The notes beneath the pieces were generated by a model. That model ran no database searches. It had not been told where the DNA came from and was given only the letters and a program-made list of their open reading frames with translations. Below, piece by piece: positions 24,234-32,290 of a stretch of 64,000 nt of DNA (position 1 is its first letter; each line of letters begins with the position of its first letter). The position numbers were made by a program, and so were the translations under genes. The stretch comes from Corallococcus caeni (lineage in GTDB: Bacteria > Myxococcota > Myxococcia > Myxococcales > Myxococcaceae): assembly GCF_036245865.1 (NCBI RefSeq), contig NZ_BTTW01000009.1, positions 186,001-250,000 on the forward strand, written 5' to 3'.

Positions 24234-27080
24234 TCAGGGCCCTCCCCGCAGCGCCGTGGGCGCGGGAGGCTGGCGCACCTCCTGGTAGCGGTCCGCCTCC
24301 AACATCACCTCCTGTGGCTCCGCGCCATACCAGTGGATGACCGCCTTCACCGGCCCCGCGTGACGGCCCAGGCCGAAGTGCAGCCTCGGATCCGCCGACG
24401 CGGAGAAGCCTCCCATCAGCCCCACCTCGCGCACCTGCTCCACACGCTGGCCGTTGTCCTCGTAGGACACCACCACGCGCGTGCCCACCGCGCTCCGGTG
24501 CGTGCGCTGACCGTCGCCCACCAGCGACAGCCCCACGAAGTGCGCGTCCGGCTTCACGTCCGTGGCGCTGGCTCGCAGCGTGTTGCGGTACAGCGACAGC
24601 GGCGCGTGCTGATTCGTGATGAGCACGTCCAGGTCGCCGTCGTCATCCAGGTCCGCCATCAACACGCCTCGCGAGTTGTCCGGCGCCTCGATGCCCACCT
24701 CCCTCGCCACGTCCACGAAGTGGCCCGGGCGCGCGTCGCCCAGGTTGAGGTACACGCGGCGTGCCTCGTTCGGATAGAGCACGCGGCCCCGGATGTCGCC
24801 CCACTTGTCCGCGTACGTGTGCACCTCGGGGCCGGACTGCATCAGCTTGTGGTTCACGTACCAGTAGTCGTTGCGCTGTCCCTCCGGGATGCGCCACTGC
24901 GGCGCGTCCAGGCGCGCGTCCACCATGCCGTTGGCCTGCACCAGGTCCGGCCACCCGTCGTCGTCCAGGTCCCCCGCCGCCGCGCCCCAGCCGAAGCGGC
25001 GCTCGTTCAGCGCGCCCCGGAAGGTGGCCTCGTCCTTGAAGCGGGGAACGAACGCGTCCTCGCCCGGCCCCACCATCCACAGGAGGCTGCCCTCCGCCTG
25101 GAGCGAGTGGTGCACGTTGGACACGTACACGTCCAACCAGCCGTTGCGGTCGAAGTCCGCCACGCTCGCGTTCATGCCCTTGTACGTGTCGCGGCCAATC
25201 TCCCCGAAGCGCTGGCCCACGAGGTGGCGGAAGTGCCGACCTCCCTCGTTCAGGTAGATGTCGTCCGGTCCGAAGTCGTTGGCCACGTACAGGTCCGTCC
25301 ACCCGTCGTGGTTCAGGTCCACCGTGCTCACCGCGAGCGACCAGTGCGTCTCCTTCAGACCCAGCGCCTCCACGTCCTGCTTCTCGAACGTGCCGTCCCC
25401 GCGTCCCCGGTAGAGCGCGTTGCGCCCGCCGTTGTTCGCGTCGTGCCAGCCGTCGTGCATGAAGCGCAGCATGCGGCGGTCGCCTGCGTACTCCGGTGCG
25501 GGGAGCTGGAAGAGGTTGAGCGGCGGCGGGTCCGGGTAGTCCGGCAGGTGCGTCGTCATGGCGTTGAGCACCAGCAGGTCCAGGTGCCCGTCGCGGTCGT
25601 AATCCAGGAACGTGAGCCCCAGGCTCACCGCGTGGTCCGTCACGCCCGCCGCTTGCGTCACGTCCTCGAAGCCCGCCGTGCCCGTCTCGCGCAGCGTGTT
25701 GCGCAGCAGGCGCACCGGCCCGAAGGCCACCGCCACCGCGAGGTCCAGGTCCCCGTCCCCATCCCAGTCCACGAACGTCCCGCCGCCCGCCAGGCCCTCT
25801 TCCTTGTAGCGGGTGGCGAAGCGCTCCAGCGCGGGCACGGGGACGCGCTCGAAGCGCAGGCCGCCCAGGTTGCGGTAGAGGCCCGCGTGGTGCTCCGGCG
25901 TGCCCAGCGGGTGCGTGAGGAACAGGTCCAGCTTGCCGTCCCCATCGAAGTCCCCGGTGGCCACCGCGTCTCCCACCGCGACCAGCCACTTGGCGACGTG
26001 GGCCACGCGCGGATCCAGCTCCTCCAGCGTGTGCCCCATCCGGGAGTCCAGGCCCGCCTGCTTCAGGTCCTGCGCATCCAGGTGGAACGCGAGCGGCGCC
26101 GAGCGCTCCCCCTGCGCCGCCGACACCGAGTAGCCCGTGGCCAGCACCGCCCCCAGCCCTCCCACCACGCCCACGCGCTTGAGCATGTCCGGGGCCAGGA
26201 GCTGGCGCAGCGCCGCGCCCCGCGTGCGCCACAGCTCACGCGCGTGCATGAACACGAAGCGGCAGGTGGCCACGGTGAGCGCCGCGTAGAAGAACGTGTA
26301 GACGCTCTCCTTCAGGTGCAGCACCAGGTCCACGCAGGTGATGGCCAGCGCGACCCCCACCTGCGCCTTGCGCGTCCCCGGTGACGTGGCGGGGTCCGTG
26401 AGCATGTAGAAGACGAAGATGAAGAACGATGGCGCCCCCAGCGTGCCCAGGAACAGCACCTCCGGCGGCAGGTGGTGGCGGAGGATGAACGCGCGCAGCG
26501 CCGTCTGGAGCGCGTAGAAGGACAGGAAGCTCACCACCAGCCAGCCGCGCCCCACGCGGAAGAAGAACAGCACCAGCGCCGCCATCACGATGAAGGCCGA
26601 CAGTGCGACCTCCCCGTTGGCCCACTGGTACGCGGGCGCGGCGGTGATGAGTTCGCGCGTGGTGAGCAGCGACACGGCCACCGCGAACATCGACGGGTTG
26701 AAGACGTGCCGCCCCTGGAAGGTCAGCACGTACTTGGAGCCGATGGCCAGCCACACCGGCAGCCACAGGAGCGTGCTCGCGTGCGAGTAGTTCAAGAGCA
26801 GCGCCAGCGAGCAGCACGAGATGTACGCGGAGAGCGGCAGCTCCTTGCGCCGCTTGAGCACCCAGCCCAGGGCCGCGTCCAGCAGCGTGCCGGAGACGAC
26901 CAGGAAGGCCATCTGCCCGGGGCTGCGGTTGAAGCCGAAGAAGGTGAAGCCCAGCACGCCGTAGAGCGTGAGCAGCGCCGCGAAGGGCAGCCTCGGGTCG
27001 TTCCAGCGGGGAAACACCCAGCCGCCCCACTCCACTCGCGTGCCCGCGAGGGCCTGCGGCGTCGGCACATCCACACTCAT
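24234..27080 (-). CDS. RnfD/NqrB-like (UnbU-type) membrane domain fused to VCBS and ASPIC/UnbV domains
   Basis: A 948-residue fusion. Residues about 30-300 hold some nine hydrophobic helices including LTFQGRHVFNPSMFAVAVSLL, the FNP..F pattern of RnfD/NqrB and of UnbU. After a linker with one more hydrophobic stretch (GVVGGLGAVLATGYSVSAA, about 322-340), the exterior part has at least seven FG-GAP/VCBS calcium loops (DFDGDGKLDLFLTH, DWDGDGDLDLAV, DYDRDGHLDLLVLN, DLNHDGWTDLYVAND, DFDRNGWLDVYVSN, DLDDDGWPDLVQANG, DLDDDGDLDVLITN). The C-terminal 100 residues match the ASPIC/UnbV module. UnbU and UnbV are separate proteins in enediyne clusters; here they are one chain. First gene of a four-gene operon. 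Role unknown; membrane redox is an inference. Confidence 0.88.
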   Translation of the reverse strand: MSVDVPTPQALAGTRVEWGGWVFPRWNDPRLPFAALLTLYGVLGFTFFGFNRSPGQMAFLVVSGTLLDAALGWVLKRRKELPLSAYISCCSLALLLNYSHASTLLWLPVWLAIGSKYVLTFQGRHVFNPSMFAVAVSLLTTRELITAAPAYQWANGEVALSAFIVMAALVLFFFRVGRGWLVVSFLSFYALQTALRAFILRHHLPPEVLFLGTLGAPSFFIFVFYMLTDPATSPGTRKAQVGVALAITCVDLVLHLKESVYTFFYAALTVATCRFVFMHARELWRTRGAALRQLLAPDMLKRVGVVGGLGAVLATGYSVSAAQGERSAPLAFHLDAQDLKQAGLDSRMGHTLEELDPRVAHVAKWLVAVGDAVATGDFDGDGKLDLFLTHPLGTPEHHAGLYRNLGGLRFERVPVPALERFATRYKEEGLAGGGTFVDWDGDGDLDLAVAVAFGPVRLLRNTLRETGTAGFEDVTQAAGVTDHAVSLGLTFLDYDRDGHLDLLVLNAMTTHLPDYPDPPPLNLFQLPAPEYAGDRRMLRFMHDGWHDANNGGRNALYRGRGDGTFEKQDVEALGLKETHWSLAVSTVDLNHDGWTDLYVANDFGPDDIYLNEGGRHFRHLVGQRFGEIGRDTYKGMNASVADFDRNGWLDVYVSNVHHSLQAEGSLLWMVGPGEDAFVPRFKDEATFRGALNERRFGWGAAAGDLDDDGWPDLVQANGMVDARLDAPQWRIPEGQRNDYWYVNHKLMQSGPEVHTYADKWGDIRGRVLYPNEARRVYLNLGDARPGHFVDVAREVGIEAPDNSRGVLMADLDDDGDLDVLITNQHAPLSLYRNTLRASATDVKPDAHFVGLSLVGDGQRTHRSAVGTRVVVSYEDNGQRVEQVREVGLMGGFSASADPRLHFGLGRHAGPVKAVIHWYGAEPQEVMLEADRYQEVRQPPAPTALRGGP

Positions 27081-27096
27081 GATTGACCGTCCCGGT

Positions 27097-27113
27097 GCAC
27101 GCGCGGAGCGTGC
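27097..27113. promoter_or_regulatory. Inverted repeat in the divergent promoter of the desaturase and UnbUV genes
   Basis: GCACGC and GCGTGC flank a 5-base spacer, 17 bases upstream of the ATG at 27080 and about 70 bases upstream of ATG 27186. A repressor or activator site serving both directions is possible; no regulator is encoded in the cluster. Confidence 0.3.
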
Positions 27114-27185
27114 CGTGCCCGTCTCCGGGTGTCCAATCCCTCGGGGGCTTGCGTCCAGCGGCCATGCGTGGAGTCCTGGCGCCCG

Positions 27186-28109
27186 ATGTCCTCTTCCCTG
27201 CCTCGCCGCGCGGCGGTGCCTCGCGAGCTGCTCGTTCCGGCCACGCCTTCAGGCCTGCTGCGCCTGGCGGCCGCCGAATGGGCGGGGATGGCCTTGGGAT
27301 GGGCGGTCATGGCGTGGGCTCCTCCGGTGCTCGCGCCGCTGGCGGTGCTCGTCGTCGCGGGACGGCTGCATGCGCTGGGCGTCCTGCTTCATGACGCGGT
27401 CCACCTGCCTTCGCGAAGACGCGAATGGCGACTGTGTCTGCTGGAGGCCGTCGCGGGCTACCCGGTCGCGTCCACGCTGGCGGCGATGCGCTACCACCAT
27501 CTTCGACACCACCGCGATGCGGGCCTGCCGTCGGATCCCTACCGCAAGCCTCCGGACGGCGGCTGGCTGCGCACGGCGTGGCGATGGCTGCTGCTCGTGG
27601 GCGTGATTCCCGGTTGGGTGCTGCGCGGGCCCGTGGGGCTGTGTGCGTGGGTGCTGCCTTCGCTGCGCACGGCGTATGCGCGCGTGTTCCTGCAGGACCG
27701 CTCTGGACGCGTGCTCACGCGGGACGCGGAGGTGGCGGCGTGTGCCCGGGCGGAGAGTGGGCAGGTGCTGTTCCACCTGGGCGTGCTGGCGCTGGCGGCG
27801 CGGTGGCCTTCCGCGGTGCTGTGGGGGTACGCGGTGCCCTTGCTGGTGGCGTCGGGGTTCAACGCGTACCGGTTGCTCGCGGAGCACACCGCCGCGCCGG
27901 TGCAGGGACGAACCCTGGAAGATGTGTTCGCGTGCACGCGTGACCACGGGCTGGGATGGCTGGGGTGGTTGGGATTGGCGCCCCGATACGTGGGGCTGCA
28001 CGTGGTGCACCACCTGCATCCGCAGGTGTCCCTTACGCACCTGCCCCGGCTTCGCGCGTGGTACGTCGAGCGCTTCCCCCTCCACTATCCCCGGCCTCGT
28101 TCCTACTGA
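27186..28109 (+). CDS. Membrane fatty acid desaturase/hydroxylase-family protein
   Basis: A 307-residue, multi-pass protein with the three diiron histidine boxes: HDAVH at 69-73, HHLRHH at 104-109 and HVVHH at 272-276. Hydrophobic helices flank box 1 and lie between boxes 2 and 3, the normal topology. Such enzymes insert double bonds, hydroxyls or epoxides into acyl chains or carotenoid-like lipids. ATG 27186 gives a short polar N-terminus; GTG 27129 is in frame. The gene is divergent from the RnfD-UnbV fusion gene 105 bases away and its stop overlaps the next gene by TGATG. With the Rieske oxygenase it suggests two oxidative steps on a lipid-like product. Confidence 0.9.
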   Translation: MSSSLPRRAAVPRELLVPATPSGLLRLAAAEWAGMALGWAVMAWAPPVLAPLAVLVVAGRLHALGVLLHDAVHLPSRRREWRLCLLEAVAGYPVASTLAAMRYHHLRHHRDAGLPSDPYRKPPDGGWLRTAWRWLLLVGVIPGWVLRGPVGLCAWVLPSLRTAYARVFLQDRSGRVLTRDAEVAACARAESGQVLFHLGVLALAARWPSAVLWGYAVPLLVASGFNAYRLLAEHTAAPVQGRTLEDVFACTRDHGLGWLGWLGLAPRYVGLHVVHHLHPQVSLTHLPRLRAWYVERFPLHYPRPRSY

Positions 28110-28735
28110 TGCTCTCTTCGTCGACGCGGGTGTTGCTGGGGGTGGCGTTGCTGGCGTGCGCGAGCGCGGCGGTGATGTTCCGGCGCCGGCAGAACGCGCA
28201 GGGCGGCCGGGGTGGGCGCATCTCCGGGCCGAAGCTGGCGTGGCTGCTGTACGCGGTGTTCCTCTGGTTCCTGGTGTGCCCGCTGGTGGCGCTGGATGCG
28301 TCCGTGCCGGTGGAGGCGCGCATCGTGCTGGGGGCCTTCGCGGTGTCCATGTGGCTGCGCGGCGCCGCGGAGCTCTACATGCTCTATGTGTCGCGCAACT
28401 GGCGGCCGCCGTATGGCGTGGGCCATGACCTGGGGTGCATCGCGCTGGTGGGGGCGGGGCTCGTGTACACCGGGGAGAAGTGGGCCGGGGTGCTCGATGG
28501 GCGCGACGTGTGGTCGCTGGCGCTGGTGGGGTTGGTGCTGGTGACGCTGGTGGTGGAGGTGGCCTACGCGGCGCTGTTCCATCAGGCCGTGGAGGGACGC
28601 ACCACCGGCGAGGACGGCGTGTGGTTCGCGGACGCGGAGCAGGCGCGGTTCCGCCGCATCAACCGGCTGACGCTGGCGCTCAACGTGCCGCTGTATGTGG
28701 CGCTGGCGGTGTGGCTGGTGTTCGGGATGCGGTGA
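28109..28735 (+). CDS. Polytopic membrane protein, unknown function
   Basis: A 208-residue protein with about five hydrophobic helices (VLLGVALLACASAAVMF, LAWLLYAVFLWFLVCPLVAL, IALVGAGLVYTG, SLALVGLVLVTLVVEVAYAAL, LALNVPLYVALAVWLVFG). ATG 28109 shares one base with the desaturase stop (TGATG), so translation is coupled and partnership with that enzyme is likely. No family is recognised. Its final TGA directly abuts the TCA of the convergent immunity gene, forming TGATCA with zero spacing. Confidence 0.75.
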   Translation: MLSSSTRVLLGVALLACASAAVMFRRRQNAQGGRGGRISGPKLAWLLYAVFLWFLVCPLVALDASVPVEARIVLGAFAVSMWLRGAAELYMLYVSRNWRPPYGVGHDLGCIALVGAGLVYTGEKWAGVLDGRDVWSLALVGLVLVTLVVEVAYAALFHQAVEGRTTGEDGVWFADAEQARFRRINRLTLALNVPLYVALAVWLVFGMR

Positions 28736-29974
28736 TCAGACCACGGACTGGCGCCAGGCGCGGGACAGGTGGCCGGGGTGGGACTGGTTGAAGCGGTGGA
28801 GCAGTTCTTCCCGGCCGTGCTCCAGCAGGTACGTGAGCTCCCGGGGCATGAGCGTCTTCACGGTGACCAGCCGGACCTGTCCGTCCGGCATGGTGAAGTG
28901 GGTGGGGAGCGTGGGTGTGTCCATGCCCAGGAGCACGGCGACGCGGCCGTCTTTCGTCAGGAGGGGTTCGGGCATGTGCTCTCCGCCCACTTCCATGGAG
29001 AGGATGCCGGTCCTCGCGGGTTCGCGCAGGTGTTCGTGGCCCACGAGCTCGTTGGCGATGCGCTCCAGCAGCGTCACGGGCCATCTGGCTTGGTCTTCGT
29101 CGGTTTCGAGTGCGAGCTCCAGACCAAAGCCTACGGAGGGCTCCACGGCCTCCACGAAGAAGTCGGAGAGGCCGTCTGTCACGAAGAGCGTGCGTCCCTC
29201 GGGGCGGTGGATGACGCGCCAGACCTGCCGCTTCGCGGGCCAGCCACCTCCGACGACGATGGGGAGGATGGCTTTCTCATCCAACGTGCCCAGGGTGCGC
29301 CAGAACGCGGTGCGGGCCGTTTCGGTCCGGTCGTAGAGCGCCTTGAGCTTGCGGTTGTGTTCGCGCTGCTCGGGGCTGACAGGACTGGGGCCCGTGACTT
29401 CCTCGAACCTCATCCCCGTGACTCCAGCACGCTCCACCGCATCTTTGATGTCCTCAGAGACGATGAGCGCAACGGTCCATCCCCAGGGTCGAAAGACCTT
29501 GGCATCGCCGACCTTCGCCGGATCGATGCGCATGCGGGAGACAGCCCGATACGTTCCCACCTTGTCGGGTTGTCCATCTTCCGGATGCCAGAACTGAACC
29601 TCTCCGGAGCGCTCATCATCGATACATCGGATGTTCCGTGTCGCGACGAGGATGAAGTACGGCTCAATCTGTCCCTCGACCTCGACAGGAATGACCTGCA
29701 CGTCATCCGGTGCCAGTTCGCTGAAGATGTTCGCGACCCGCCGGTGAACAACAGGGGCTCCCCCCACGCTCGTCGTCGCGTAATCCAGGAGCGCGCCTGG
29801 ATGAGAGATGGGAATCCTGAGGTGCTCCTTGATCTGGACAGGACATCCATCCGCGAACTGCCAGATGTCGTCGATCTCCTGTCCCTGGGAGTTCGTCGCC
29901 TCGCCTGGCAGCCAGCGATCCTGGATGTCCATGTCGTCCAGCAGCTCGAAGTACCGCATCGTCATCGGCTCCAT
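28736..29974 (-). CDS. Imm11 (DUF1629)-SUFU two-domain immunity protein
   Basis: A 412-residue cytoplasmic protein. Residues about 1-190 match the Imm11/DUF1629 immunity family: MRYFELLDDMDIQDRWLPGE opening, FVATRNIRCID-like FILVATRNIRCIDDERSG near 108-125, and a Lys-Val-Phe-Arg ending. Residues about 205-405 are SUFU-like: GFGLELALETDEDQARWP near 285-302 and FTMPDGQVRLVTVKTLMPRELTYL near 358-381. Both families are known as toxin-neutralising domains in polymorphic toxin loci. The start is 29974, 3 bases after the toxin stop; ATG 29965 and 29959 are in frame with GGAG placed for either. It follows the AHH toxin gene directly, as expected for an immunity gene. Base composition of its first half is about 57-65% GC in lines counted, below the neighbours. 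Confidence 0.83.
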   Translation of the reverse strand: MEPMTMRYFELLDDMDIQDRWLPGEATNSQGQEIDDIWQFADGCPVQIKEHLRIPISHPGALLDYATTSVGGAPVVHRRVANIFSELAPDDVQVIPVEVEGQIEPYFILVATRNIRCIDDERSGEVQFWHPEDGQPDKVGTYRAVSRMRIDPAKVGDAKVFRPWGWTVALIVSEDIKDAVERAGVTGMRFEEVTGPSPVSPEQREHNRKLKALYDRTETARTAFWRTLGTLDEKAILPIVVGGGWPAKRQVWRVIHRPEGRTLFVTDGLSDFFVEAVEPSVGFGLELALETDEDQARWPVTLLERIANELVGHEHLREPARTGILSMEVGGEHMPEPLLTKDGRVAVLLGMDTPTLPTHFTMPDGQVRLVTVKTLMPRELTYLLEHGREELLHRFNQSHPGHLSRAWRQSVV

Positions 29975-29977
29975 CCG

Positions 29978-31303
29978 TCAATTGCGAACAACCCAGCCAT
30001 GAAGGTCTGTGCCCTGCCGCAGAATTTCCCGTCCCAGGTTTTGGAGCTCCCTCGTCAGGGCGCTTCGACATTGGGCGATGCTCTGACATCTTCCCAGGGC
30101 CGTCTTCAATCTCTTGAGGATGGCCTCATGGTACTCCCGAGGATGTGGGCCTTGATGGCCGGGAACACGGACGGTGTTCACCTCGTCATCCAGGGACATC
30201 CCCGCACGGTCGAAGAGTTCCTGAAACCTGGGTGACCAGGGGCCACCATCGCGCGTCGCTTCCCACCACTTGTTCGTGGCGATGTGATGCACGTGAACTT
30301 CAACAGGCGCTGGGACATTGGGCCCCTTCGCGGACATCGCCACCGCGTTGGGCGCCAGTGCGATCGTCACTTCACCGCTCGCGGACACCGCGACCGCGGA
30401 GACTTCCGCCGCTGCCACCAGCCGGAAGCCTCCCTGCTCCGCGCCCACCAGCGCGGCCTGCGCCGAACCCGGCAGCGTCGCGACCCTTGTCGCAAACGTC
30501 TGCGCCGTGCTCCCCAGCGCCGCCATCGCCAGCATCACGAAGGCCCGTGCCGCCTGCTTGCCCATCACCTCGCCGTACTTCTCTCCCGCGTCACGAATGC
30601 CGTCGAGCGTCCGCGCGTCCTTCACCTCCGCGGCCAGCACCTTCCAGCCCTGGATGAGGCTCCACACCGTGTCCCAGCCCAGGTACGCAATCAGCGCCAC
30701 CGTCAGCGTCGCCGCGACGCCCTTCGTCAGCAGCGGCTCCGGCACCAGCCACAGCGTGAAGTACACCGCTCCCGTCGTCGCCAGCAGCGTCACCATCGCC
30801 TCTGGGTCCACCATCCCCTCCAAGGCTTCGGCCGTCTCCTCCCACACCGAGTCCAACGCGATGCGGAAGGCCAGCGTCCGCCTGCCCTCCTCATCCAGCG
30901 TCAGGCTCCTCTCCAACAGGTGCAGGCAGTCCCCGGATAGCCGCTTGCGCACGCACCAGCGCCCGTAGGCAGCCTCCAGCTCCGTGCCACCCTGCGACAC
31001 GCGGACGCGGCCCTGCCTCGGGTCGACCACGGACACGATGCCCAGCGAGGCCCGCGGACGCTCCGCTCCGGGACTCAACAACCGCAGCGCTTCCCTCCTG
31101 GGTTGCACGGACACCGGCGCACCTCGCGCCAGCGTCCGCACCGCCTCCTCGAAGGTGTCTCCGTCCAGCGCCACGGGCCTTGTGTCCGTGCGCGGTGTGT
31201 ACTCACGCGCCCGGCCTTCTCCCGTGTCCAACCTCAGCGTCCGTGACGTCGCGCAGCCCGTCACGAACAGCGCCCACAGCACGCACAGCCAGCGCGCTGG
31301 CAT
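29978..31303 (-). CDS. SitA-like lipoprotein polymorphic toxin with AHH nuclease tip
   Basis: A 441-residue lipoprotein with lipobox FVTGC (Cys17) and the SRTLRLDTGEG start seen in myxobacterial Sit toxins that are passed between kin by TraA-dependent outer-membrane exchange. The middle (about 165-270) has hydrophobic helices AMVTLLATTGAVYFTLWLV and VAATLTVALIAYLG. The C-terminal tip is an AHH-type nuclease: His339-His340 in VHVHHIATNK, then EVNTVRVPGHQGPHPREYH near 387-405 with Asn and His ligands. The toxin tip and the start of the immunity gene share lowered GC, unlike the N-terminal carrier, indicating tip swapping. Upstream by 12 bases is a STAS-like gene. Family assignment is from motif recall; no comparison was run. 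Confidence 0.82.
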   Translation of the reverse strand: MPARWLCVLWALFVTGCATSRTLRLDTGEGRAREYTPRTDTRPVALDGDTFEEAVRTLARGAPVSVQPRREALRLLSPGAERPRASLGIVSVVDPRQGRVRVSQGGTELEAAYGRWCVRKRLSGDCLHLLERSLTLDEEGRRTLAFRIALDSVWEETAEALEGMVDPEAMVTLLATTGAVYFTLWLVPEPLLTKGVAATLTVALIAYLGWDTVWSLIQGWKVLAAEVKDARTLDGIRDAGEKYGEVMGKQAARAFVMLAMAALGSTAQTFATRVATLPGSAQAALVGAEQGGFRLVAAAEVSAVAVSASGEVTIALAPNAVAMSAKGPNVPAPVEVHVHHIATNKWWEATRDGGPWSPRFQELFDRAGMSLDDEVNTVRVPGHQGPHPREYHEAILKRLKTALGRCQSIAQCRSALTRELQNLGREILRQGTDLHGWVVRN

Positions 31304-31315
31304 GTCCGTGTCCGC

Positions 31316-31714
31316 TCAGCTCTGCAGCGCCACTCCCAGCTCCGCGTCCCCGTGCTTCAGCCAGGTCCTTGCCGCGGACTCCTGCCAGAAGCGGCGGAGG
31401 ATCTTGTCCGTCCCGCTCCCGGAGGCCACCCGGTTCAATTGCAACGCGACGATCTGGTTCTGCACCAACTCCGCCACCCGCGTCACGCCGGAGCGCAGCC
31501 CGTACTCCTGCACCCGCTTGATGAGATCCGCCGCCTCCGGCGACGCCGGCCGGAACGTGCGCAGGTCCGCTTCGATCTTGATGGGCTGCCCCGCTACCTC
31601 ATCCGTCGCGGCGCGCAGGTCCACCACGAAACGCTCCATCTCCTCCAGCCGGATGTAGCCCTCCAGCGCGAAGCTCACGATGGATTCCGCTCGGTCCACG
31701 TCGATTCGATACAT
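31316..31714 (-). CDS. STAS/SpoIIAA-like small protein
   Basis: A 132-residue soluble protein beginning MYRIDVDRAESIVSFALEGY, the paired strands that open STAS-like domains, with IKIEADLRTFRPASPEAADLIKRVQEYG near 45-72 as the helix-containing core. No phosphorylatable Ser in a canonical D-S-S/T motif is seen, so a non-anti-sigma role is likely. ATG 31714 has GGGGG eight bases upstream and shortens an open frame to 31774. It ends 12 bases before the SitA-like toxin start, so it is probably on the toxin transcript; its job there is unknown. Confidence 0.72.
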   Translation of the reverse strand: MYRIDVDRAESIVSFALEGYIRLEEMERFVVDLRAATDEVAGQPIKIEADLRTFRPASPEAADLIKRVQEYGLRSGVTRVAELVQNQIVALQLNRVASGSGTDKILRRFWQESAARTWLKHGDAELGVALQS

Positions 31715-31798
31715 CGAGGCCCCCTTCGTGAGACTGCGTCGACCCTTCTCTCCCATCCGGCGTCCACGTGCCAACGTCCCGAGGGATGAGTCCCCTAT

Positions 31799-32290
31799 TC
31801 AGGACTCCACGCCCAGCTGCTCCAAAAGGAGGGTCAACCCGCGCGCCGCCGCCTGCTGCCGCACCTGCCGCCGGTCCCCTCCAAACCGGTGACGCTCCAC
31901 CACCGCCGCCCTCCCCCGCCGCTGCACCGCGATGAACACCAGCCCCACCGGCTTCGCCTCCGTCCCGCCCCCGGGCCCCGCGATGCCCGTCTCCGCCACC
32001 GCCCAGTCCGCCCACGAGCGCTCCAGCGCCCCCGCAGCCATCGCCGCCACCGCCTCCGCGCTCACCGACCCGTGCGCCTGCAACAGCGCCAGCGGCACCC
32101 CCAGCTGCTCACCCTTCGACTCGTTCGAGTACGGCACGAACCCGCGCTCCACCACCGCCGACGCCCCCGGCACCTCCGTCAGCGCCGCGGCCATCACCCC
32201 GCCCGTGCACGCCTCCGCCAACACCAACCGCACCCCCGCCTCCCGGCACCTCCCAATCACTTTCGGCGCCACCGCCTCCAGTTCGCTCAC
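31799..32290 (-). CDS. pncC: PncC-type nicotinamide-nucleotide amidohydrolase (CinA C-terminal domain)
   Basis: A 163-residue stand-alone CinA C-terminal domain. AEACTGGVMAAALTEVPGAS near residues 22-41 and VAETGIAGPGGGTEAKPVG near 107-125 are the family signatures. The E. coli homologue PncC deamidates nicotinamide mononucleotide to nicotinate mononucleotide, recycling NMN made by DNA ligase. GTG 32290 overlaps the stop of the GRAS gene (GTGA), so the two are translationally coupled, an unusual pairing for PncC. Cytoplasmic; no signal peptide. The enzyme role is taken from family knowledge. Confidence 0.93.
   Translation of the reverse strand: MSELEAVAPKVIGRCREAGVRLVLAEACTGGVMAAALTEVPGASAVVERGFVPYSNESKGEQLGVPLALLQAHGSVSAEAVAAMAAGALERSWADWAVAETGIAGPGGGTEAKPVGLVFIAVQRRGRAAVVERHRFGGDRRQVRQQAAARGLTLLLEQLGVES

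Noticed and set aside
24234..27080. Enediyne biosynthetic cluster
   Set aside because: UnbU/UnbV domains suggested it, but there is no iterative enediyne PKS, thioesterase or UnbL-type gene within the window.
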